Part shown: positions 1 through 6,649 of the stretch, in pieces | Layout of the letters: each line of letters opens with the position of its first letter | Numbering within the stretch: the stretch's first letter is position 1 | NCBI GenBank assembly: GCA_934747325.1 | Contig: CAKVGW010000054.1 | Span: 1-10,575, forward strand | DNA: 10,575 nt | Reading direction: 5' to 3' | Source: an uncultured Candidatus Melainabacteria bacterium | Lineage (GTDB): Bacteria > Cyanobacteriota > Vampirovibrionia > Gastranaerophilales > Gastranaerophilaceae | Made by a program: the position numbers and the translations under genes | Notes under the pieces: model-generated | What the model saw: only the letters and a program-made list of their open reading frames with translations | Told to the model about the DNA's origin: nothing | Databases searched by the model: none

Positions 1-1217
1 AAAGCTTGATACATTCTGCGTCTTGCTTCGTTTCTGTTTTGTCCCCAACAAATTAATTTACCAATCATTGAATCATAATATGGTGGAATTGAATATCCCG
101 GATAAACATGAGAATCAACTCTTATACCGAAACCACCAGGGGCAAAATAGCCGTCAATCTTACCCGGACAAGGCATAAAGTCGTGCTCAGGATCTTCGGC
201 ATTAATACGACATTCAATAGCGTGACCTCTCAAAAGAACATCATCTTGAGTGTAGCCTAATTTTTTGCCTGATGCTACAAGGATTTGTTCTCTTACGATA
301 TCAACTTGTGAAATCATTTCAGTTACACAGTGTTCAACTTGAACACGTGTATTCATTTCCATAAAGTACCATTTTCCGTCATGGTCAAGCAAGAATTCAC
401 AAGTACCTGCGCCTTCGTAACCGATAGCTTTTGCAGCACGAACAGCAGCTGCACCCATTTCTTTTCTTGTTTCTTCATCAATTGCAGGAGAAGGAGCTTC
501 TTCTAACAATTTTTGGTGTCTTCTTTGAATAGAACAATCTCTTTCACCTAAGTGAATAACATTGCCGAAAGAGTCACCTAAAATTTGAACTTCGATATGG
601 CGTGGGTTTTCAAGGAATTTTTCAGCATAAATTCCAGGGTTACCAAAGAATTTTTCAGCTTCCATTTGGCAAAGATTCATATTTGATTCTAATTCATCGT
701 CATTTCTAACGATTCTCATGCCTTTACCGCCGCCGCCTGCAGTAGCTTTAAGAATAATAGGATAACCTGCTTTGTGAGCAAATTCTCTAGCTTGCTCTAC
801 AGATTCCAATAAACCTGTACCAGGGGTTACAGGAACATTATTTTCAATCATTGTCTTACGAGCAGTTGCTTTATCACCCATCTTACGCATAGAGTCCGCA
901 GAAGGTCCAATAAATTTGATACCGTGTTCTGTACAAATATCAACAAAATCAGCTCTTTCTGACATAAAACCGTATCCCGGGTGGATAGCGTCACAGCCCG
1001 TCATTAAGGCTGTTGAAATAATAGCAGGAATGCTCAAATAACTTTGTGCGCTAGGTGCAGGCCCGATACAATATGCATCTGTTGCCAATCTAACGTGTAA
1101 TGATTTTGCGTCTGCTTGAGAATATACTGCAACTGTCGGAATGCCTAATTCTCTACACGCTCTAATTACTCTAACTGCGATTTCGCCTCTATTTGCTATT
1201 AATACTCGTTTAAACAT
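1..1217 (-). CDS. accC: Biotin carboxylase subunit of acetyl-CoA carboxylase (3' end outside window)
   Basis: AccC carboxylates the biotin on AccB using ATP and bicarbonate, the first half-reaction of cytosolic acetyl-CoA carboxylase, which makes malonyl-CoA for fatty acid synthesis. Reading from the ATG at 1217-1215, about 405 codons are present. The N-terminus has the family signature [19 protein letters not shown]. The ATP-grasp glycine-rich loop GGGGKGM is at residues 161-167. HIEIQVLGD and [19 protein letters not shown] follow, then the catalytic segment [12 protein letters not shown], and near the edge [15 protein letters not shown]. Compared with E. coli AccC (about 450 residues), some 45 C-terminal residues lie beyond position 1, so this is a window cut and not a truncation. 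The start is supported by a purine-rich AAGGAAAAGGG just upstream (1220-1230). It is the last visible gene of efp-accB-accC, separated from accB by a repeat element. Confidence 0.97.
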   Translation of the reverse strand, partial: MFKRVLIANRGEIAVRVIRACRELGIPTVAVYSQADAKSLHVRLATDAYCIGPAPSAQSYLSIPAIISTALMTGCDAIHPGYGFMSERADFVDICTEHGIKFIGPSADSMRKMGDKATARKTMIENNVPVTPGTGLLESVEQAREFAHKAGYPIILKATAGGGGKGMRIVRNDDELESNMNLCQMEAEKFFGNPGIYAEKFLENPRHIEVQILGDSFGNVIHLGERDCSIQRRHQKLLEEAPSPAIDEETRKEMGAAAVRAAKAIGYEGAGTCEFLLDHDGKWYFMEMNTRVQVEHCVTEMISQVDIVREQILVASGKKLGYTQDDVLLRGHAIECRINAEDPEHDFMPCPGKIDGYFAPGGFGIRVDSHVYPGYSIPPYYDSMIGKLICWGQNRNEARRRMYQA

Positions 1218-1234
1218 AACCCTTTTCCTTTTTT

Positions 1235-1356
1235 GAAGTTGAATAGTTAATAAGTTGAAAAGGTGAAAAGTTCATTTAATTCCCTGCGGTCATAAAGTTA
1301 TCTTTTGAGCGATAGCGAAATTATTAAACTGTTCAACATTTCAACTATTCAACTTC
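1235..1356. repeat. Dispersed intergenic repeat, copy A, with inverted-repeat arms
   Basis: This element nearly fills the accB-accC gap. Its arms are 1235-1248 (GAAGTTGAATAGTT) and 1343-1356, a perfect 14 bp inverted repeat. The pairing continues imperfectly inward through GTTGAA units. The core at 1270-1337 matches the reverse complement of 1865-1932 (copy B) at 59 of 68 positions by hand count, including an identical GAGCGATAGCGAA and TTTAATTCCCT-CGGTCATAAAG with one mismatch. The arms are built from GTTGAAAAG/GTTGAATAG-like units. There is no coding capacity, so a MITE- or REP-like dispersed repeat is the simplest reading. It would be transcribed within the acc operon. Confidence 0.82.
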
Positions 1357-1364
1357 TCAACTAA

Positions 1365-1826
1365 CTATTCCACGTACATCAAAACTTGACCAAATTCAAT
1401 TGGGTCGCCGTTTTTAACGCAGATTTGAACTACTTTACCAGCTTGTTCAGCTTTGATTTCGTTCATCAATTTCATTGCTTCAATAATACATACAACATCG
1501 CCAACGTTAACAGTTGAACCAACTTCAACAAATGGAGCTGCGTCAGGTGAAGACGCTGCGTAGAAAGTACCTACCATAGGTGAAGTGATTGCTTTACCTT
1601 TAACTTCTTCTTTAGCAGCAGGAGTCGGTGCAGAAGCTGCTTGAGGTGCAGCAGGTGCTGCTTGCGGAGCGGCTGCAACAGCAGGTGCAGAAGCTACCAT
1701 GTTAACTTCCGGTAAATCTTTTCTGATAGTGATAGCTTGTTCGCCATCTTCTAAAGATATTTCTGTTAAATCATTGTCAGCAATGATTTTTGCTAATTTT
1801 TCTATATAGTCTGATTCAAATTTCAT
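1365..1826 (-). CDS. accB: Biotin carboxyl carrier protein of acetyl-CoA carboxylase
   Basis: AccB carries the biotin that shuttles the carboxyl group from AccC to the carboxyltransferase (AccA/AccD). The 153-residue length is normal for the family. Residues 1-40 form the N-terminal segment. Residues 45-72 are an Ala/Pro-rich flexible linker. The C-terminal biotinyl domain begins with the BCCP 'thumb' region ([15 protein letters not shown], residues 82-96) and carries the biotinylation motif EAMKLMNEI, with Lys119 as the predicted biotinylated lysine. The ATG at 1826-1824 is preceded by AAGGAGAT (1831-1838), a strong ribosome binding site. The gene sits between efp and accC in one orientation, and is bracketed by two inverted copies of the same intergenic repeat, which is unusual. 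Confidence 0.98.
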   Translation of the reverse strand: MKFESDYIEKLAKIIADNDLTEISLEDGEQAITIRKDLPEVNMVASAPAVAAAPQAAPAAPQAASAPTPAAKEEVKGKAITSPMVGTFYAASSPDAAPFVEVGSTVNVGDVVCIIEAMKLMNEIKAEQAGKVVQICVKNGDPIEFGQVLMYVE

Positions 1827-1840
1827 TTTTATCTCCTTGA

Positions 1841-1956
1841 GTTGAAAAGGCGAATAGTTGAAAAGTTGAATAGTTCAATAAGTTCGCTATCGCTCACGAA
1901 ATATCTTTATGACCGAAGGGAATTAAATAAACTTTTCAACTCTTCAGCTTTTCAAC
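1841..1956. repeat. Dispersed intergenic repeat, copy B, opposite orientation to copy A
   Basis: The arms 1841-1867 and 1930-1956 are inverted repeats matching at 24 of 27 positions. One arm begins GTTGAAAAGGCGAATAG and the reverse complement of the other begins GTTGAAAAGCTGAAGAG. The core 1865-1932, read on the minus strand, matches copy A at 59 of 68 positions. The element occupies nearly all of the efp-accB gap and stops a few bases from the accB ribosome binding site. A stem-loop in the operon mRNA is expected, and the two copies are mutually inverted. No coding capacity is seen. Function unknown; a small non-autonomous mobile repeat is the likeliest origin. Confidence 0.83.
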
Positions 1957-1967
1957 CTTTAACCTTT

Positions 1968-2525
1968 CTAAACTCTATCCAAGTATTCATTACTTCTAGT
2001 ATCAACTCTGATTACGTCACCATTTGATACGAAGAATGGAACGTTTACTACAGCACCAGTTTCAAGTGTTGCAGGTTTTGTACCGCCTTGAGCAGTGTTA
2101 CCTTTTTCAGCAGGTGGAGTATCAACAACTTCCAATTCTACGTGAGCAGGGATATCAACACCGATAATTCTCTTATCGTGCATCAAAACTTGTACAATCA
2201 TATTTTCTTTAAGGTATTTTACGCCATCACCAACTTGGTCATCTGTAAGTTGAAGTTGTTCGTAAGTTTCGTTATCCATCATAACGTAATCTTTACCTTC
2301 TTTGTATAAATATTGCATTTCTCTACGGTCAAGCATAGCTTTAGCAACTTTTTCACCGGCTCTGAAAGTTTTTTCAACTACGTTACCAGTTTCAACGTTT
2401 TTAAGTTTTGTTCTAACGAAAGCTGCGCCTTTACCAGGTTTTACGTGCAAGAATTCAACAACGTTCCATAGACCATTGTCTAGTTCTAGTGTTAAGCCAT
2501 TCTTTAAATCGTTTACTGAAATCAT
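1968..2525 (-). CDS. efp: Translation elongation factor P
   Basis: EF-P binds stalled ribosomes between the P and E sites and promotes peptide bond formation at consecutive prolines. The 185-residue length is the family norm. Three beta-barrel domains are recognisable. Domain I contains the tip loop [12 protein letters not shown], with Lys32 at the position that is post-translationally modified in many bacteria. Domain II covers the middle, with [23 protein letters not shown]. Domain III ends with [24 protein letters not shown], close to the classic EF-P signature. A lysine tip rules out the arginine/EarP rhamnosylation type; no modification enzyme is in the window. The ATG is preceded by AAGGAG (2531-2536). 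efp is the first gene of the cluster leading into accB and accC, an order common in cyanobacteria and Firmicutes. It is divergent from the EF-hand gene. Confidence 0.97.
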   Translation of the reverse strand: MISVNDLKNGLTLELDNGLWNVVEFLHVKPGKGAAFVRTKLKNVETGNVVEKTFRAGEKVAKAMLDRREMQYLYKEGKDYVMMDNETYEQLQLTDDQVGDGVKYLKENMIVQVLMHDKRIIGVDIPAHVELEVVDTPPAEKGNTAQGGTKPATLETGAVVNVPFFVSNGDVIRVDTRSNEYLDRV

Positions 2526-2566
2526 ACGTGCTCCTTAAATATATTACTATTCATCTATTTTTCTTG

Positions 2567-2595
2567 ATACTAACATAAAGGCTTTTTTCTCGCAA
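2567..2595 (-). promoter_or_regulatory. Candidate promoter of the efp-accB-accC cluster
   Basis: On the minus strand, TTGCGA (2595-2590) and TAGTAT (2572-2567) are separated by 17 bases, each matching the sigma-70 consensus at 4 of 6 positions. The predicted transcript start would be about 35 bases upstream of the efp ATG and leaves the AAGGAG site intact. An 11 bp palindrome, CAAGTTACTTG (2593-2603), overlaps the -35 hexamer. This is a by-eye match in AT-rich DNA and is tentative. Confidence 0.35.
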
Positions 2596-2679
2596 GTTAC
2601 TTGATGAAACTGTAATTCTTAAAGAAAATTGTTATTTCCTAAACTCACCTGAAACAAGAATGTAACGAATTGTAAAATT

Positions 2680-2710
2680 TTGTTCAAAAATCCTAAAGTT
2701 TTTCTAAAAT
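2680..2710 (+). promoter_or_regulatory. Candidate promoter region of the EF-hand protein gene
   Basis: TTGTTC (2680-2685) is followed 19 bases later by TAAAAT (2705-2710, 5 of 6 to TATAAT), or 17 bases later by the weaker TCTAAA (2703-2708). The ATG at 2757 has a good ribosome binding site, AAGGAG (2744-2749), 7 bases upstream. The promoter hexamers are weak evidence in such AT-rich DNA. The ribosome binding site is strong. Confidence 0.3.
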
Positions 2711-2756
2711 CTGCCGATATACATGTTACTAAAGGGAAAAAATAAGGAGCAATAAT

Positions 2757-5057
2757 ATGTCAAACGATGTATCAAGAGTTTATCAATTTTTAGCAAACTT
2801 AGGCGATTGGAAGACAAAAGCCGATAAAAATGGTGATGGAACAATTATTAAATCAGAATTCAGAACATTTATGGAAGGAAATTTCGAATGGGATGGTGAA
2901 ACAACTGATGCTGGTAAGAATGATTTAATCAATTCTTTCTGGAAAGCTATTGATACAAATCAAAGTGGCAAAATTTCAGGTACAAGATATAAAAATAAAA
3001 ATGCATTAGATGGCAAGGAAATAAATGCAATGCAAGACCGCATTGCTGTTTATGAAAAATTAAATGAATATGTTGCAGATATTCAAGCTCCTAACGAAAT
3101 TTCAGATAAAGCCGGTTGGAAAAAATCAATTTCCGCTTCTTTAGCAAATACAACAGAAACTTTGATTAAACAAGGTGTTACAGCGGATACTTTAGCAGAA
3201 GAATTAGATAAAATTATTGAAAATGTAAAAAACAAAACTACCGCTGACTATTGTGCAAATGAATATCTTAATACATCAATGAAAGATGTTGTAAAACAAT
3301 ATGGTTATGCTTATGCTGATGATGCAACATTGAAAGGTATTATTGATAACTTTGTAAACAATTTGCCTGAAGATTCTGACAGTGCTTCTATTAAACAAAC
3401 AGTAGAAGAAATCGTGGATGCTTATATGGCAACTGCGACAGGTGACGGCAGCGAAGACATTTCAATTTTGGAACAATATGGCTACACACCTGGCAATAAC
3501 ACTGCAATGAACGACTTACAAAAAAGTATTGTAAAAACTAAGTTAACAGAAGCATTGGCAGATTTGAAAAATGAAGCTGATTACAAAAATAACAGCGCAT
3601 TGTATGACACTGCAATTAATGAGTATATTGATTCAATATTAAATGACAAAACTTATGGCGACTATACAAATAATACGATTGAATACTCTTTACAAGCATT
3701 TAAAGACAGTGAAACAGGTAAAGCTTTAGAAAAGACTATTGAAGTTAAAAACTTGTTTGGTAGTGATGAATTCAAGAATGCTCTTACTGATAAATTAAGT
3801 TCATCATTTGCAGATAGAATTTCAGGCTTGATGAAAGGTGAAGTTTCAGCTTATGACGATATTCAAACACAAGCATTGGAAAAAGCTAAGAATGGTGATT
3901 TCGATACCAACGGCACTTTAGATACTCAAAAAGCAATCGATTGGGTTGTAGAACAAATGACTCAAAGATTGACAGAATTCTATCCAAATGGTTTGAATGA
4001 TATGTCACTTACAGATTTGGGCACAATGTATGATAAATTGGTTGAATCTGCAAAAGCAAATGAAGATGCAGCTTCAGTAAAAACGGCAGCACTATCATAC
4101 TGTAATGCAGTTGCGAAAAAGAGTACATTATTATCTCAAGCTGTTAAAGATATTTTTGGAGATTCTTATGCAACAGAAATTAATAAATTAACTACTCCTG
4201 AAATTGAAGCTAAAATGACAGATTTAAAAGCAAAAGTTGAAGAAATCGGTGATATCAGTACAATGACTGAAGCTGAAAAGAATGCATTGGTTGCAGGTTT
4301 AAAAGATAGCTATACAATTGGTCAAGGTGCTACAATTGATAATGTTCAGGTTGCTACAAGTACTACTTGCGATGGCAAGACAATTACATCTGATAGAATC
4401 ACTTACTCTGCAACCGGTAATATATCCGTAGACTCTTCAGGTAAAATATCTTTTGATACTTCAAATGCAGGAACGTATTCAGGAACAATTACAGTTTCTA
4501 TAGATGGTCAAAAGGTAATTAGTAAAACAATTACATTTACAGTAGAGAAAACAAATACAAGCCTAGCAAACACTATTGGGAATGGAGCTTGGGGCGGTGA
4601 TTCTGAACACCTTGAAGTTTATGGACTTCCTGGAATTGGCGATGGCAAAGTTCAATTAACATCACAAAGTTTTGCAGATTTATACAACAATAACGCGGTT
4701 ATTATGCTTCATAAGAAGAATAATAATGATACATATACAGGCACTGTTACAGATCGTTTAACATCACTTTGTGGCTACATTGTAAATGCTTTAGCTAGCA
4801 AAGGTTTAGATTCTACAAAATTACAAAATGCATCTAAGAAAGTTATTTCTGACTTAATGAGCAATTATTATCGAAAAGGAGGAAGCCGTGATAATACAGA
4901 AGGTACTGCATTAGGTACTAGAGTAAGCGATAAAATCAAAGCTGGAGAAATGACAGGAGTTGTTAAATTTACAGACTTTAAACATAAGGATTATCAAGTT
5001 AATATGGTAAGCTTTAAAGAAGTCGTAGATTTGATATTAAAAGAATATGGCTATTAA
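2757..5057 (+). CDS. Large EF-hand calcium-binding protein with Ig-like segment, function unknown
   Basis: This 766-residue acidic protein does not match a named family I recognise. Residues 23-34 (DKNGDGTIIKSE) form a complete canonical EF-hand loop with Asp1, Asn3, Asp5, Gly6, Ile8 and Glu12. Two degenerate loops follow: 66-77 (DTNQSGKISGTR) and 381-392 (DFDTNGTLDTQK), both lacking the bidentate Glu at position 12. Residues 85-515 look mostly helical. Residues 520-598 are rich in Thr, Ser and Val and alternate like beta strands, suggesting an Ig-like module. The C-terminal 165 residues are a separate region ending in KEYGY. The YGY motif also occurs at 182-184 and 241-243. There is no signal peptide, membrane span or LPxTG motif. 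The start has AAGGAG at optimal spacing. It is monocistronic, closed by a terminator at 5083-5115. Calcium binding is likely from the first loop; cellular role and location are unknown. Confidence 0.85.
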   Translation: MSNDVSRVYQFLANLGDWKTKADKNGDGTIIKSEFRTFMEGNFEWDGETTDAGKNDLINSFWKAIDTNQSGKISGTRYKNKNALDGKEINAMQDRIAVYEKLNEYVADIQAPNEISDKAGWKKSISASLANTTETLIKQGVTADTLAEELDKIIENVKNKTTADYCANEYLNTSMKDVVKQYGYAYADDATLKGIIDNFVNNLPEDSDSASIKQTVEEIVDAYMATATGDGSEDISILEQYGYTPGNNTAMNDLQKSIVKTKLTEALADLKNEADYKNNSALYDTAINEYIDSILNDKTYGDYTNNTIEYSLQAFKDSETGKALEKTIEVKNLFGSDEFKNALTDKLSSSFADRISGLMKGEVSAYDDIQTQALEKAKNGDFDTNGTLDTQKAIDWVVEQMTQRLTEFYPNGLNDMSLTDLGTMYDKLVESAKANEDAASVKTAALSYCNAVAKKSTLLSQAVKDIFGDSYATEINKLTTPEIEAKMTDLKAKVEEIGDISTMTEAEKNALVAGLKDSYTIGQGATIDNVQVATSTTCDGKTITSDRITYSATGNISVDSSGKISFDTSNAGTYSGTITVSIDGQKVISKTITFTVEKTNTSLANTIGNGAWGGDSEHLEVYGLPGIGDGKVQLTSQSFADLYNNNAVIMLHKKNNNDTYTGTVTDRLTSLCGYIVNALASKGLDSTKLQNASKKVISDLMSNYYRKGGSRDNTEGTALGTRVSDKIKAGEMTGVVKFTDFKHKDYQVNMVSFKEVVDLILKEYGY

Positions 5058-5082
5058 TTCGACTAAAAACAAAAGCCAGTAG

Positions 5083-5115
5083 GGTGGGAAAAGCGTGAGC
5101 GGTTCCCACCTTTTT
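5083..5115 (+). terminator. Rho-independent terminator of the EF-hand gene
   Basis: GGTGGGAA (5083-5090) pairs perfectly with TTCCCACC (5103-5110), leaving a 12-base loop that can form a small inner GC-GTGA-GC hairpin. TTTTT follows directly at 5111-5115. It lies 26 bases after the stop codon of the EF-hand gene. On the opposite strand no T-run follows, so it acts in one direction. Confidence 0.93.
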
Positions 5116-5154
5116 AATATTTAATAATTACTATTATTTTCAGTCTACAAATAT

Positions 5155-5182
5155 TTGATTATATAATAAAATATGGTATATT
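5155..5182 (+). promoter_or_regulatory. Candidate promoter of the ORF6N gene, possibly leaderless
   Basis: TTGATT (5155-5160) and TATATT (5177-5182, 5 of 6 to TATAAT) are 16 bases apart. The ATG begins at 5189, only 6 bases after the -10 hexamer, so transcription would begin at or beside the start codon. An alternative perfect TATAAT lies at 5162-5167 but has a poor -35. Neither option provides a Shine-Dalgarno sequence. Confidence 0.35.
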
Positions 5183-5188
5183 TATCAT

Positions 5189-5695
5189 ATGGAACATTTG
5201 ACACAAATTCAAAATTTAATATATGAAATAAGAGACACAAAAGTAATGTTAGATTCAGATTTAGCAAAACTTTATGATGTTGAAACTTTTAATTTAAACA
5301 AAGCTGTTAAACGTAATCTTCATCGTTTTCCAAATGATTTTATGTTTCAGCTTACTAAAGAAGAATATGACGCTTTGATATTCCAAAATGGAATATCAAA
5401 AAAAGGACGTGGTGGTAGAAGATTTTTACCATACGTTTTTACAGAACAAGGTGTTGCAATGCTTTCTACTGTATTAAATTCGGAACAAGCTATAGCTATA
5501 AATATTCAAATAATGCGTACTTTTGTGCAAATTAAAAAGTTTGCAATGGAACACAAAGAATTAAATCGTCGCATTACAGACTTAGAACAACTTTTTATAC
5601 AACATTGCAAAGATAACCAACTTGATAATCAAGAATTAATGGAAGCTATTAATTTACTTATGGATAGAACTCGACCTAATAAAATAGGATTTTAA
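5189..5695 (+). CDS. ORF6N domain protein (phage-type DNA-binding/antirepressor-like)
   Basis: The 168-residue protein is a standard single ORF6N domain protein. Residues 8-90 carry the family hallmarks: KVMLDSDLAKLYDVET (18-33), NLNKAVKRNLHRFPNDFMFQLT (35-56), and GGRRFLPYVFTEQGVAMLS (75-93). NSEQAIAINIQIMRTFV (97-113) follows, then a helical, coiled-coil-like tail. ORF6N domains are known from phage and mobile-element proteins, often joined to KilA-N or antirepressor modules, and are thought to bind DNA; the role of solo copies is unsettled. The start is chosen because the domain begins right after it. No Shine-Dalgarno sequence precedes it. No phage genes surround it: the neighbours are an EF-hand gene and convergent dapF, so it appears to be a lone acquired gene. 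No terminator separates it from dapF. Confidence 0.92.
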   Translation: MEHLTQIQNLIYEIRDTKVMLDSDLAKLYDVETFNLNKAVKRNLHRFPNDFMFQLTKEEYDALIFQNGISKKGRGGRRFLPYVFTEQGVAMLSTVLNSEQAIAINIQIMRTFVQIKKFAMEHKELNRRITDLEQLFIQHCKDNQLDNQELMEAINLLMDRTRPNKIGF

Positions 5696-5726
5696 ATAAG
5701 GAGAAAAAGTTATTAAAACAAAATTT

Positions 5727-6572
5727 TTAAGCCAATTCTGCTTCAAACACATACTCGGCAGGGCCTGAAAGGAATACATCGCCTTCGGGTTTATTTGGCG
5801 CACCGTTCCAAACAACATTTACGACACCACCCGGAAGTTGAACTTCTACAGAGTTTTCAATATATCCGTTTAGAATTCCTGCTACAACGCTTGCGCAAGC
5901 ACCTGTTCCACATGCCAGAGTAATTCCGCATCCTCTTTCCCAAACCGCAAGTTCTATTTTTTTGAATGATTTTATTTTTACGAACTCTACATTGGTTTTT
6001 TCAGGAAATTCTGCACTTGTTTCAATAATTGGGCCATATTCTTTTGCAAATTCCATCACATCATCTTCAGGTGAAACGAAAATTACAAAATGCGGATTTC
6101 CCATTGAAACAGCATTTCCGTCAAAAATCATATTCTTAACAGACATTTTGTAGTTCAAATTGTGATGAGGAATGAAAGGAATTTTATCGGATTCCAAAAT
6201 TGGCTGTGACATATTTACGCGAACAAATCCGTCATCAAGAATTTCAGGTTTAATAATTCCCGCTAAAGTTTTTACGGAGAACATTTTCTTGTTAACAAGT
6301 TTATTATCGTAAACGTATTTTGCAAAACATCTCATGCCGTTTCCGCACATTTGAGCCGTTGAACCGTCAGAATTGTAGAAAAACCAACCGATATCAGCCT
6401 CTTCGCAACTTGTATTAGGAATGATAAGCCCGTCTGCCCCGACTCCAAAATGTCTGTCGCAAAGCATTTTAGCAGCGTCAGTGATTTTCATGTCAAGTTT
6501 TAAGAATTCGTCAAAGTCAATAATAACGAAATCATTTCCACAGCCTTGCATTTTTGTAACCTTTATTCCCAT
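5727..6572 (-). CDS. dapF: Diaminopimelate epimerase
   Basis: DapF converts LL-diaminopimelate to meso-diaminopimelate for peptidoglycan and lysine synthesis, without a cofactor, using two cysteines. At 281 residues the length is typical. Both catalytic cysteines are present: Cys76 in MCGNGMRC (75-82) and Cys221 in ACGTGACA (220-227). Other conserved segments are KMQGCGNDF (7-15), GADGLI (45-50), FYNSDGS (65-71), MGNPHFVIF (157-165) and WERG (211-214). The segment after WERG reads CGITLACGTG, with Ile217 where many proteobacterial enzymes have Glu (GxGETxACG). Cyanobacterial and plant enzymes have Pro there, so this supports cyanobacterial affinity. The ATG has GGAG (6578-6581) upstream. It is divergent from hisS and convergent with the ORF6N gene, with no clear terminator in the 31 bp between. 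Confidence 0.97.
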   Translation of the reverse strand: MGIKVTKMQGCGNDFVIIDFDEFLKLDMKITDAAKMLCDRHFGVGADGLIIPNTSCEEADIGWFFYNSDGSTAQMCGNGMRCFAKYVYDNKLVNKKMFSVKTLAGIIKPEILDDGFVRVNMSQPILESDKIPFIPHHNLNYKMSVKNMIFDGNAVSMGNPHFVIFVSPEDDVMEFAKEYGPIIETSAEFPEKTNVEFVKIKSFKKIELAVWERGCGITLACGTGACASVVAGILNGYIENSVEVQLPGGVVNVVWNGAPNKPEGDVFLSGPAEYVFEAELA

Positions 6573-6589
6573 CGTTTCTCCATTCGATA

Positions 6590-6617
6590 TTTACTTAATA
6601 CGTTCATATAGTACAAT
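6590..6617 (+). promoter_or_regulatory. Candidate hisS promoter
   Basis: TTTACT (6590-6595) and TACAAT (6612-6617, 5 of 6 to TATAAT) have a 16-base spacer. Transcription would start near 6624, giving a leader of about 19 bases that keeps the AAAGGA site (6628-6633). It overlaps the oppositely directed dapF promoter. Confidence 0.4.
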
Positions 6618-6620
6618 TAA

Positions 6621-6649
6621 ATTATATAAAGGAATTTGAATTATGGCAA
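6621..6649 (-). promoter_or_regulatory. dapF promoter, near-consensus sigma-70 type
   Basis: On the minus strand TTGCCA (6649-6644, 5 of 6 to TTGACA) is followed by exactly 17 bases and then TATAAT (6626-6621, perfect). Transcription would begin near 6614, about 40 bases upstream of the dapF ATG. The -35 hexamer lies inside the first codons of hisS (ATGGCAATA), so coding and promoter constraints coincide there. This is the best promoter match in the window. Confidence 0.6.

Noticed and set aside
381..392. Reading the third EF-hand-like loop coordinates (residues 381-392 of the 766-residue protein) as a dockerin module
   Set aside because: Only one loop of this kind is present and the paired duplicated segment of a dockerin is missing. 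The coordinates here are residue numbers, and the DNA lies near 3897-3932.
1842..2538. Plus-strand open frames antisense to efp and the repeat (1842-2027, 2088-2309, 2302-2538)
   Set aside because: They run opposite to a clear efp gene, have no family resemblance and no ribosome binding sites, and are shadows of its codon pattern.
5091..5102. Loop of the EF-hand gene terminator shares CGTGAGCG with the accB-flanking repeat
   Set aside because: Only 8 bases and nothing else of the repeat is present; treated as chance.
5962..6639. Plus-strand open frames at 5962-6153 and 6421-6639
   Set aside because: Antisense to dapF, which has both catalytic cysteine motifs; no recognisable product.
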